A DNA stretch of 64,000 nt, from the NCBI GenBank assembly GCA_028564705.1, contig JAPXFQ010002904.1, positions 2,046,001 through 2,110,000 of the forward strand, written 5' to 3'. Shown piece by piece: positions 34,901 through 45,697 of this stretch. Every line of letters starts with the position of its first letter. Position 1 is the first letter of the stretch. A program made the position numbers and the translations under genes. The stretch is from Apricaphanius iberus. Lineage: Eukaryota; Chordata; Actinopteri; Cyprinodontiformes; Aphaniidae. The notes under the pieces were generated by a model that had not been told where the DNA came from, searched no databases, and saw only the letters and a list, made by a program, of their open reading frames with translations.

Positions 34901-36514
34901 TGTTATTCAACTGTGAGTGACTGTGAAGAATAGAATAGAATAGAGAATAATCCTTTAATCATCCCACGTGGGGAAATTTGGTTGTAACAGCAGCAAAAAA
35001 CAGAATTACAGACAGAACATGACACAGAACATAAACACACACAATTATTACAGAAGAAAGAAAGAGACTTATCAACGGTTGCAACTAATTCACACATCCC
35101 TTTTCATCGGTGTAAGATACGGTTCACCTGAGAAAAGTTATTTATGGACGTTTTCATGGAAACACAATACAAATATTTTTCAACATAGATGTACAAAATG
35201 TTTGACAACATGCTCAACAGTTTTGTGTTCAGTGAAATGCAATGAAATGAAATGTATTACTTGCATAAACAATGTCTATTCAGCCTGTAGAAGTACAGTT
35301 AATTTTGACAGACATGATAAAATCAAGTTAATAGTTATGAACAGCAAGTCGAAATTGATCATTTTGCAGATATTTGTACTTTTTCAATTGCTTCATGTCC
35401 AAAGTCATCCGATAACAATTGGATGAAATGAAAATGACACTGCCACTGGGTTGCACCGGTACGACTACTTATAGCTGTGCAAAGTTTTATTCTGTTGTAA
35501 GAAATACACCAAAGCAAATGAGTAAAACTGTAAAAGAGGGACAATACTCATTAATGAGCATGTACATGTAAATATACAAGATTATAGCCAATGGCTGATA
35601 TTCATCTTCAGTCTATTCTGCAGGTTGGTGTCAACAACATAAAATAATATAATCAATAAAACAAAAGTAACAAGTACAACAGTTTGCCTTCATGGCCAGT
35701 ATGAGGAGTGATTGCAGAGAGAGAAAATGTGTCATTGAAAACAGTCAATCAAAAGTGAAAGAGGTTTTTGAAAAAAACTTTATTTTCAGTGTACTTTTTT
35801 TCCTGTTTTAGTGTTCCCATGGTGCTATGGCTTGTTAGAAAGCATAGTTATGATACTAAACATGAATAACCGAACTTGTGTGACTTCAAATACCATAATG
35901 AAAAAGTAGCTAGTTTGTGCACTGACAAACCTTTTATATTGGCTTTGTTGGCTATGTAGCTGAATCATTCTGTCTGAAAAATGCATTACGATTTTGTTTT
36001 TATCAACATGCTGCACCATCTGAATTTCAAACTGATGTAACTACTATGATGTGGATATTCTTGTTCAGTTTTGACTCTTCTTAGTCTTTGTGTTATTACC
36101 TGAAACAGCAGATATATTCTGACAGCTCTCCATGTCTTCCAGATGCTTAATGTCCAAACATTCGACTACACAAGAAATTCAGGTGAGGAAATGTTTATCT
36201 GTGTGCAGCACGGGAGTGATGTTTCTTGACTGCATAAGCATAAAAAAAAAAAAAAATATGTTGTTTCTCGACAGAGTCAAACATGCGTGGAGGCTGATCA
36301 TCAGAGTTCAAAGGCCCACAAGACAGAAGAAGAACTTTATTATGGGGAAATGAACATCATCAGGAAGACACCTGAAGCTTTTTCTGTGCAAGCGCACAGC
36401 AGAGAACAACAAGAAATAGTGTATGCACAGGTCAAAGTGTCAACACCAGAAAACAACACAACACAGACTGTTGATAGTCCAGAGGATCTCTATGCTCAAG
36501 TGAAGAAGAAATAG
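28940..36514 (+). CDS. Gene 3: Siglec/CD22-like inhibitory Ig receptor, complete
   Basis: Exons: 28940-28982 (signal), 29155-29532 (V), 32492-32794 (C2), 32871-33128 (C2), 33230-33314 (transmembrane), 36143-36182, 36275-36514 (stop TAG). The sum is 1347 nt, 448 residues, open throughout with GT/AG junctions. The V domain has the Siglec-like double-Cys B strand (SGSCLLIPC), an NCTTLFP segment whose Cys can pair with it, and an F-strand Arg (29469-29471) in YFLRIQN, where Siglecs hold the sialic-acid-binding Arg. The first C2 domain has the extra Cys (TPCP) expected for the V-C2 disulfide. Tail motifs are LYYGEM (a YxxM site where paralogs have an ITIM), IVYAQV (canonical ITIM) and DLYAQV. Role by family: inhibitory receptor at the leukocyte surface. 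The start is the first ATG giving a hydrophobic leader; the leader is short (14 codons in its exon). Confidence 0.85.
30020..30880. repeat. Degenerate minisatellite in gene 3 intron 2
   Basis: Repeated units of roughly 40-50 bp containing GCATCATGCTGTGGGCTGC and a CTTTTTTCTGCATTTGACA word, about a dozen imperfect copies, interrupted by a SINE at 30227-30567. Part of the array also occurs upstream of the gene at 28017-28310. Confidence 0.75.
30227..30567 (-). mobile_element. Near full-length antisense SINE in the minisatellite
   Basis: Runs from CCATCCATTTTCTGAACCGC to GTGCTAACCACTGCGCCACC, the antisense of the tRNA-like head. Flanked by a perfect 16-bp duplication CTGCTTTTTTCTGCAT at 30211-30226 and 30568-30583; the minisatellite units themselves contain this word, so coincidence is possible. 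Confidence 0.75.
34925..35100 (-). mobile_element. LINE 3'-end fragment (L2-like)
   Basis: AGAATAGAATAG repeats followed by CCTTTAATCATCCC and a GGGGAAATTTGGTTGTAACA word, the antisense of a 3' end common in fish LINEs. No coding part. Lies in gene 3's transmembrane-to-tail intron (33315-36142), which otherwise shows nothing recognised. Confidence 0.5.
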
Positions 36515-39500
36515 TATGTTTTTTCTTTTTTTAGGTTAGTAACGTTAAACTTTTTTGCACAATCGTTTTGTGTTTCACATTTAGAGAATCTGCTTAACTC
36601 AACCTATTGATCCTTTTGGTTATATGGTCTTATTATTTTTAATTACTTTCTAGTGTTTGAGATAATGGATATTTTTTTCAAAATCAAAGTAGCAGACAGA
36701 TCTCTTAAAATATTTTTCTGAAAATAATGTTATTAGAGTTAAAGCTGTACATAATAAAAATATTTTTCTTTAAATCTGTAATCAACAGTGCCATGTAAAG
36801 TCATGCATTCATATTTTTTATCTTCTGAAATGCCAGTATTTGGAAGCATGTTTCAACCACTTATATGCAAATGAAAAACATTTTTTGTTTGACTGCTTTA
36901 CAATTTGTGGATTTCCGTTTAGCAGATTCTAAAATTATTTTATGTCTGAACTTTGACTCGGCCATTCTAACATCTAAACATTTCAGATCATGTCACTTTA
37001 ACTTTAGGTTATTTTCCTGGTAGAAGGAGAAACTTTACCCCAATGTCAAGTCTCTTGCAGCCTCAAATGGGTTTTCTTCATTTTCTTTGCATTTAATTCC
37101 CTTCACCATCCCTTTAGTTCTTACTATCATTCCTGTTCATGCTAAATAAATGAATTCCCATAGCACGATGCTGCCACCACTCTGTTTGATAGGGTGGAAT
37201 GTGTGTTCAGGGTAATGTGCAGTATTAATTTTCCAACCAGAAGTTACTACATGAGGTTTTATTTCAGTTCTATCAGACCAAATCGCCTTTGAGGTTTACT
37301 CACACATTCACATGGCTTAAGTTAAATGCACCATGGCAGTCATTTGAACCTTTCAGTAGGCTATAGTGAGTGAATCTTACAGTGTAGACGGAATATTTGG
37401 ACCATGTAGTATGAGCTGAAATTACATTATATTTGGCATTTACGTAAATTTGCAATGTGCAATATGTACAGTGCCTTTGAGTTGTAACCTAAAAACACAG
37501 ATTGTGGGAAACATGCTGCAGTGTCAGATGTGATGATGGAGTATTTAGAATGAGCAATGCAGCTTTATACATTATGGAAACCAAGGCAAAGTCCTCAGGT
37601 CATCCAAACCCTATGATTCAGCAAACAAGCTGTAAAAACAAAACTAAGAACTTAATTTTCCAATGTTATTCATTAAGAATAGACATATATTAGTCAATAT
37701 TTTGGGGTATGGTTGTTCATATCTTACTCTTCTACCTGCTCAGATAATATGATTGTACATATAATTTGTGGTTGAAATAAATACTATTTTATAAATGACT
37801 TCCGTGACTCCTTTTGTTTTACATCTTTTGTTTCATGACTAAAACATTTTTAACTACCACAATGTTTTCTACATCCAACAATAGCAAGGCCCCAAAATTG
37901 ATCACGTCTAAAAATCAACATCAGCACAATACACAGGAACATTTGAATTTCTACATAGTACGCAGCTGAATTTCCCGTTTGTGTGACAACACATTATTCT
38001 TCTCTATTTAGATCTAGTTATTGGACAATATATGATTCAATATGTCAACCACTCTTATAGTAATAGAGCAAGTTCTGATCAAAACCCGGGTTGCTCATTC
38101 TCAACAGTTATGCAATCAGGTAATGCCATATTTAAAATTTTCCATTTTGCCTCCAACAGAATTGATCATATTTCAGTTAGATAACACAGCATATACATGT
38201 CATTAAAGGGGGAAAAGCTGAACATTTTTCACGTTTTTCTTACCAAGTCATTGAACATGGTGTGTGTGTTATAACCACTGTACAAAACAGAATTAATCAC
38301 TAGGAACCCATCCAACCCTGTACATGCTTAATCCTGCTCACTTCTCCAGGTGGCTGGAACCTTTATCAGAAGGGTCAAGGAGATGAGGTACATCCAGGAC
38401 AATTCACCAGTCCATTATAGGAACAGAGACATTCACCTACAAACTCCTAATGGTGAATTCAGTGTTATTCTGCCATAGATGTTGGAGGAATCACATGCAC
38501 ATTCTAGCTGTGATGCTAGTTGGTGCGTACCACAAGTTCATTGTGCTGAAAAAAAAAGACAGTCTAATCTTAGAAAACCTAGTTAGCTTCTCTATGGTCC
38601 TCACAGAAGCTGCAGCTGTTCTCTCTTTCACTCTGAAATCTCTAGATAACATAAATTGATGTGTTTGGCTACTTCATCGGTTTTTGTGTTATTAGTTCTC
38701 CCTTTGAGCTAAAAATGTAACAAACTTAACTTTTAATGATCAGCAAATCAAGTAAAGCATGTTACCTGAATTAGTAGAGAGCAATATAAAACAGGTATAT
38801 GGTAGAAATTATATAAATTTAGCCAAAAGAGATTTTGACAATGGCGGCAAAATGTGGTTATGAATTTTGATGATGTCGTCAAGCTGTGCCTACATACTTT
38901 GTACCAGGTACACAAGGAGACTTATGTTAATTGTTTGTCTACACACTACTTATTTAAAGTTTAAAGTTTGTTGTTTTTCATTTAACGGAAAGGAAACTTG
39001 TGGAACTTGAAGCATTTTTAATTCAAATATTTTCAGCTTTTTGTGCAATCTTCAATGTATAAACAACTAACCAGGAAAGCAGAAAACTTCGAACTCTATA
39101 TTCGTACTATTTAACTTTTCTATAAAATTGCTTCATTTTTTTTACATTGTTAGAATTCTTGTTTGTGTTATTTTGAAAAAAAGAATTTATTATTTTTCAA
39201 ATGCATTTTTGAAGTTCTTCTGTTGAAATGTGTATGGAAAGTGAGAATGTCAATAAACAGCCTAATCTTTATGCTAAATATTCCTTGTCTAGAAACCCTC
39301 TAAATATCCAAACTATTGTTCAACATAGTATGGGAAGTTATGACGTGTATGTAGTCATACAAACGTACTCTAAGAACCAATAAAAAGTAAAAACAAAACC
39401 AACATCCTCTTTTGTGGAAGAATAAAATAACAATACTTCTGTTGTTTCAATCAAAGTACTTTTTAAATGAGAGAAGTTAGTCCTTGGAGCTGTTGCCAAT

Positions 39501-40480
39501 CAGCTGGAATTCACACATTACCTGATTTAAAGGTAAATTCTTGAACCGTTTATGTTTCCTATGCTAAAGATGAGAATGAGTTCTTTTTTGTGCAAATTTT
39601 TACTACAAAAACATCGTTTTCGGTTAAAATAGTTTTAATAATGAATCAGTTTAGTTAGTTTTGTATTTCATATTGAAATCAATGTTAAAATCCAAAGCTG
39701 TATTTTTGCTTCTGTTTTTACCAGAGGATATAATGGCTGAAGTCCCTGGTTTTGCAGCCAAGGAAAATGTGACTGATTTAAAACACAAAATTAATCCGTA
39801 ATTCACAGATCTTTTAAACTAGTCTAAGAGAGGTGAAGGAGGACTGATGATGGCTGTATCAGAGAACACGCTGACAGTTAACATGTTTCTGAGTATTTTC
39901 TTCATACCAGGTAAATTGTTTGTTCAGTTCTTTCCATTTAGAAACATCACATCAATAATTTCTTGTCTGAAATTTTTTGCCTTTTCCACAGACGTATTTT
40001 ACTCCACACTATGTTCATCATTAGCCTGTTTTTACAGGTCTTTTGACTGGTTGCCCCGATCCAGTCCTACTCGTTGATATACCACAGGAGATTGAAGCAC
40101 TGTGCGGATCTTGTTTGCAAATCCCATGCAACTTCAGTGCAACACATACCACATATGACAAAAACAGAATGATCTATGGAATTTGGTTGAAAGGTACCAC
40201 AAACTTTAATGCCAATCCAAGCCCTGTGATTTTCAACAGCAGTGGATCAGTCAACACCTATTCACTGAAAATGATTGGAAACCTGAGTGAGGAAAACTGC
40301 ACCACTCTGTTTCCTGATTTAAACACTAGTTATACAGATACATACTCCCTCCGAATACAGAACTGGCCGTACAAAGCAACAGCTGTTTGTCATCCCATGA
40401 AAATAACAGTAAGAGGTAAGAAAGCTTTTGTTTTATTATATTGTAATACTGCGGTACAATTCTATTCAGAATTATTTATA
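36105..40480 (+). repeat. Segmental duplication, copy B (gene 3 tail to gene 4 V exon)
   Basis: Collinear with copy A (about 11630-20045) but without the DNA transposon, SINE and LINE found there. It therefore serves as the empty-site reference for those insertions. Limits are approximate. Confidence 0.75.
36515..39846 (+). other. Spacer between genes 3 and 4
   Basis: AATAAA at 36753-36758 is the likely gene 3 polyadenylation signal. The rest is paralogous to the gene 1-gene 2 spacer, including the old repeat-like stretch at 36990-37470 and the upstream flank 38400-39846. No gene seen. Confidence 0.55.
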
Positions 40481-43400
40481 CCCACAACATATTTACATTA
40501 TTGTGATTTAATCCAGATGTTTATTTCTGATAGTAAATGAGATGTAAATCTTGATTGACTATTTACAATGTAAACATGTTATCATTTAAAAAAAAAAAGA
40601 AAACAAACTTTATTGTTTTTATTAACATTGCTCACATGCTTATTATTAATTAGTTTACAAGCAACATGTATTGGCATTACAACAATAAGCCCCCTATTAT
40701 AATTTATGGCCAGTTTTTTTTGGTTTATGTTTCCTCTGGTGTTTTGCTTTGTACATTTTTTTTAAGCTCAACTCTAATTTTTGTTTTCACCACAAAATCT
40801 TTATTAGATTTAAGTCCAGACATTGGCTGAGACAAAACATTTTGGTTCACTATAATGCTAATGCACCTGAGGGCTTAACAATTTTTTTTACAATGGTAGC
40901 ACTTTGAAACTTTAGAATTCTTAATTTATTTTAGGGCTTAAAAGTGAAGTAAATTTGTTCAATATTTAAATTGTACAAAGATAGAAAATTGAGTGATGTA
41001 GTATTTTTGCACAAGTGTTTTCAGCCATAACTAAACAATTTGTCAATTATTTAAAAAACATCCACACTTTTGTCAGAGTGTTAAGGATAAGGCAATTATT
41101 TCAGATATTCTTTCTTATCTGCAAGATCAAAATAATCTAAAAAGAAACATGGTAACACGAAAAATATTGTGAAATTTCTTTTTACCAAATTCTATGTAAA
41201 TACTTCTTGTTTAGAACAAGTAAATTATACTTAATTGAATGAAAAATGTTGAGCCTCTGTTGTAAATATTTTAGATATGTTTACACTCTGTCACCTGTTG
41301 AATTTGAAATTCCAGATTCTCCTTGGAGTCCCAACATTCAAATATCTGTTGATGATCTGAAGGAGCATCAGTCTGTCACTATAACCTGCTCAGCTTTTAC
41401 TCCCTGTCCACACTCACCTCCTGAACTCAACTGGAATCTCCAACAAGACTCTCACAGACAAACAGAGAAAAACACAAATGGAACAATTACAACTAAAATC
41501 CAGGAGAACATCACTCTGTCAGACACACATGATGGATACAACATCAGCTGTTCTGCCAGATATCCTGTGAAAGGAGGAAACAAGACAGTAGAGACAGAAG
41601 TGACTCTCAGTGTTTCATGTAAGTGATCCTGTCAGTAGGTCATGGTTCAGCTGAGTCTGATAATTAAATTCAATGTATAATCCATTTTCCTCAGATGCTC
41701 CTAAAGACACCTCAGCATCCATCAGTCCATCAAGTTTGCTGTCAGCAAGAAGCTGGGTGGAGCTGAGCTGCTCCAGCAGAGCCAAGCCTCCTCCCAGCTT
41801 CACCTGGTTCAGGAACAGCAAACATGGAGCCATTAATGTATCTGTGGGGCAGGTTTACACCTTCAATACTACTGAGGGAGGAGAGTATTACTGTGTTGCA
41901 ACTAATGATCTAGGAAATCAGACATCATCCAGGGTCTGTGTTGGGATTAAAGGTAATTATTTTCTATATTTAGTTTCAGATTTATTTTAAAAAACATTCG
42001 AAGTATGTATAGTACTTTCTATAACGTAACAAAAATACACTCAGAGTCGGATATTTCAAAGATCAATGTGTAGCTCTGATTCCACCAAAAATAATGGGTT
42101 TTTGTAAAACATTTCTTTTAATTTTTAATTCTAGATTCTCCTTGGAGTCTCAGCATTAACATCCCCGTCAGTGATCTGAAGGAGCATCAGTCTGTCACTA
42201 TATCCTGCTCAGCTTTGACTCCATGTCCACACTCACCTCCTGAACTCACCTGGAATCTCCAACAAGACTCTCACAGACAAACAGAGAAAAACACAAATGG
42301 AACCTTTACAACTATAATCCAGGAGACCATCACTCTGTCAGACACACATGATGGATACAACATCAGCTGTTCTGCCAGATATGCTGTGGATGGAGGAAAC
42401 ACGACGGCAGAGACAGAAGTGACTCTCAGTGTTTCATGTAAGTGATCCTGTCAGCACAACATGATTCAGCTGAGTCTGATTAATTAAATTCAATGTATAA
42501 TCCATTTTCCTCAGATGCTCCTAAAGACACCTCAGCATCCATCAGTCCATCAAGTTTGCTGTCAGCAAGAAGCTGGGTGGAGCTGAGCTGCTCCAGCAGA
42601 GCCAAGCCTCCTCCCAGCTTCACCTGGTTCATGAACAGTAAAAAAATCTCTAAAGTAGATTCCAGAATCAGAGTCACTGAAGAAGGCCAGTATTTCTGTG
42701 TGGCCACAAATTATCTGGGCAACAATACATCATCTGGTGTCCTTGTTATAATGAAAGGTAAACAAAAAAAAATTAAAGTTAATTTTTACCAACAGCCATC
42801 TCAATTCCACCATAATTTTTTGTATGTTGTTTTTCTCTATGAATTTTTCCTTTAAGATGAAAAACCTTGGGTGGCCATAATGGTGGGGATTACTGTGGTC
42901 AGCTGCTTTCTTGTTTTTCTTGTTGTAACTGTTTGGTGAGTATAAGAAATAAAAATGCTTCCACCAAACAATTCAATTCAATTTAGTTTATTTATATAGC
43001 GCCGTTTCACAACAGATGTCATCTCAAGGCACTTTACAAGAAGAGTTAGTCCAATACAATGTTTAATTTAGGAATTAGAGAACCACAGAAGATTGCGTCA
43101 TGAATTCTCAGCAATCCCTCACACTGAGCAAGCATGAAGCGACAGTGGAGATGAAAAACTTCCTTTTAACAGGAAGAAACCTCCAGCAGAACCAGGCTCA
43201 TCATAAGCGGTCATCTGCCGAGACCGTCTGGGGTTTGGAGAAGGCAGCAGAGACACAGAAAGAGCAACAGAACTTATGCAGAAGCAGAAGCTGGTAGGCT
43301 TGTGAATATTCTCATTCATCCAGGTCATGGTTATCTCAAGGAAATTTCAATCAAACGCAACTGGACTTGGTAATTTGTCTTGGAAGACGTTTCACCTCTT

Positions 43401-45648
43401 ATCCAAGAGGCTTCATCAGTTCATGCTCGCTGCTGACCAGGCTGGGACTGGTCCAACTAACTGGTGTGGAGACTCAGCTATTTAACCTCTTGAACAAGAA
43501 TCATTATGTCATTGGATCCTTTGTGCTCCATGTCTTAACGACGGTCGTTGGCGTGCCGCCTATTGGTGGAGGTTAGGTTTCGGCTTCATTAGTGCCCTAT
43601 TGTGTTATAACGACAGTCGTTGGAGTCACAGTTGTTTCTGTTATTAGAGGCTAATTTGTTTGAATCTTCTAGGGAGGGATGAAAGGGCAGCATTGTAAAT
43701 TGGAGATAGGTGATGTCTCAGGCCTCCTCCTCTGTTTAGCGATGGTTTCTCTACTTTTACATAGATGGCTTCTTTTACTCCTCTTTCAAACCATCTGTCC
43801 TCTCTGTCTAATATCTGGACATTGCTGTCCTCAAAGGAGTGAGCTTTCTCCTTGAGATGTAAATGAACAGCAGAGTCCATGCCTGAGGAGTTAGCTCTCC
43901 TGTGTTGGGCCATGCGTTTGTACAGTGGTTGTTTGGTTTCACCAATGTAGAGGTCCTTGCATTCTTCATTGCATTGGATTGCATACACCAGGTTGCTTTT
44001 GTGTGTGTGTGGTGTTCTGTCCTTGGGATGTACTAGTCTCTGTCTGAGTGTGTTGCTGGGTTTGAAATACACAGGGATACTGTGTTTGTTAAAAATCCTC
44101 CTGAGTTTTTCAGAAATCCCAGACACATATGGAATGACTACATTGTTTCGTTTGTTTTCTTTTTCTTTTTCAACCACTTTGTTGGCTTTCCTTCTGGAAT
44201 TAGCTGCAGTTTTCACAAAAGTCCAGCTGGGGTAACCACAAGTTGTGAGGGTGTCTCTCACGTGCTTGCGTTCTTCCCCTTGGGCCTGTGAGCTGGTGGG
44301 TATGTTATCAGCTCTGTGTTGCAGGGTCCTGATAACACTAAGCTTGTGTGTTATCAGGACCCTGAAGCTGGTAGCAGGACGTGGAGAACGTTCCTCCACT
44401 GGAATGCCATCTTAGTCATGGTCATCTAGCAGGGTGGATCAGGAGCACCTACTGTAGGAAGAGACTAGGATAAAACAGGTTAGCGCTTGAATTGACAGCA
44501 CATTATGCAGTTGGGGAGAAGTAGGAGGGAAAGTAGGAACTGACTCTAATATTGTCCTCCAACAGCCTAGCCTAAAGCAGCATAGCTACTTACATTAACC
44601 TGTCTCCTAAATACTAGGAGACCTAGCTAGTAACACTCTACCTGGCTTACATTAATCTATCTCTACCTAGCTACTCTACCTGACTACTAACACTGTCTCT
44701 TCCCAGCTACATGTCTAACCTGTCTCTAACTACCTATTAACCTGTCTCTTACTGTAAGCTTTGTCAAAGAGGAAGGTTTTAAGCCTAGTTTTAATGATAG
44801 ACAAGTTGTGTGCTTCACGAACCAACCCTGGGAGCTGGTTCCATAGGAGAGGAGCCTGATAACTGAAAGATCTGCCCATTCTACTTTCAGAAATCCTTGG
44901 ATCTACCAGTAAACCTGCAGTCTGAGAGCAAAGGGCTCTGTTTGGAACATAAGAGAACAATCAGGTCTCTTATGTATGATGGAGCTTGATTATTAAGAGC
45001 TTTATATGTCAGAAGGAGGATCTTGAATTCTATTCTAGATTTTACCGGGAGCCAGTGAAGAGAAGCTAAAACAGGGGAAATGTGATCTCTTCTTTTATTC
45101 ATTAGAACCCTCGCAGCAGCATTTTGGACTAACTGAAGACTTTTAATTGTATTCTTTGGACTACCTGATAATAAAGAGTTACAGTAATCCAGCCTTGAAG
45201 TAACAAAGGCATGGACTAGTTTTTCAGCATCACTCCTGGACAGGATTGTTCTAATTTTTGCAATATTCCTAAGGTGAAAAAAGGAAAACCTAGAGACTTC
45301 TTTAATGTAAGATCTAAATGACATATCTTGGTCAAAAATAACATCGAGGTTCTTTGCATTATTACTGGAGGCTAATTTAATGCCGTCCAGGTGAAGGGGT
45401 TGACCAAGTAGTTTATTTTTCAGAGCTTCTGGTCCAAAGACAATAACTTCTGTTTCATCAGAATTCAGAAGCAAGAAGTTTAGAGTCATCCAGGTTTTTA
45501 TGTCTTCCAGACATGCCTGTAGTCTACCTAACTGATTGGATTCATTAGGATTTACGGATAGATATAGCTTTGTATCATCTGCGTAACTATGGAAATGTAT
45601 CCCATGCTGCCTAATGATTTTACCAATTGGAAGCATATATATATATAT

Positions 45649-45697
<49 letters not shown>

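Larger units (their letters stand above)
43298..44363 (-). mobile_element. Penelope-like element, 5'-truncated, nested in the LINE
   Basis: Bounded by a perfect 11-bp duplication GAAGCTGGTAG (43287-43297 and 44364-44374) that lies in LINE 3' sequence. Encodes the C-terminal GIY-YIG part of a Penelope-like polyprotein on the minus strand, then a 3' region with a hammerhead motif. The upstream end carries a perfect inverted repeat (GGGTCCTGATAACAC near 44326, inverted near 44347-44363), consistent with the terminal inversions known for this class. Confidence 0.82.
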
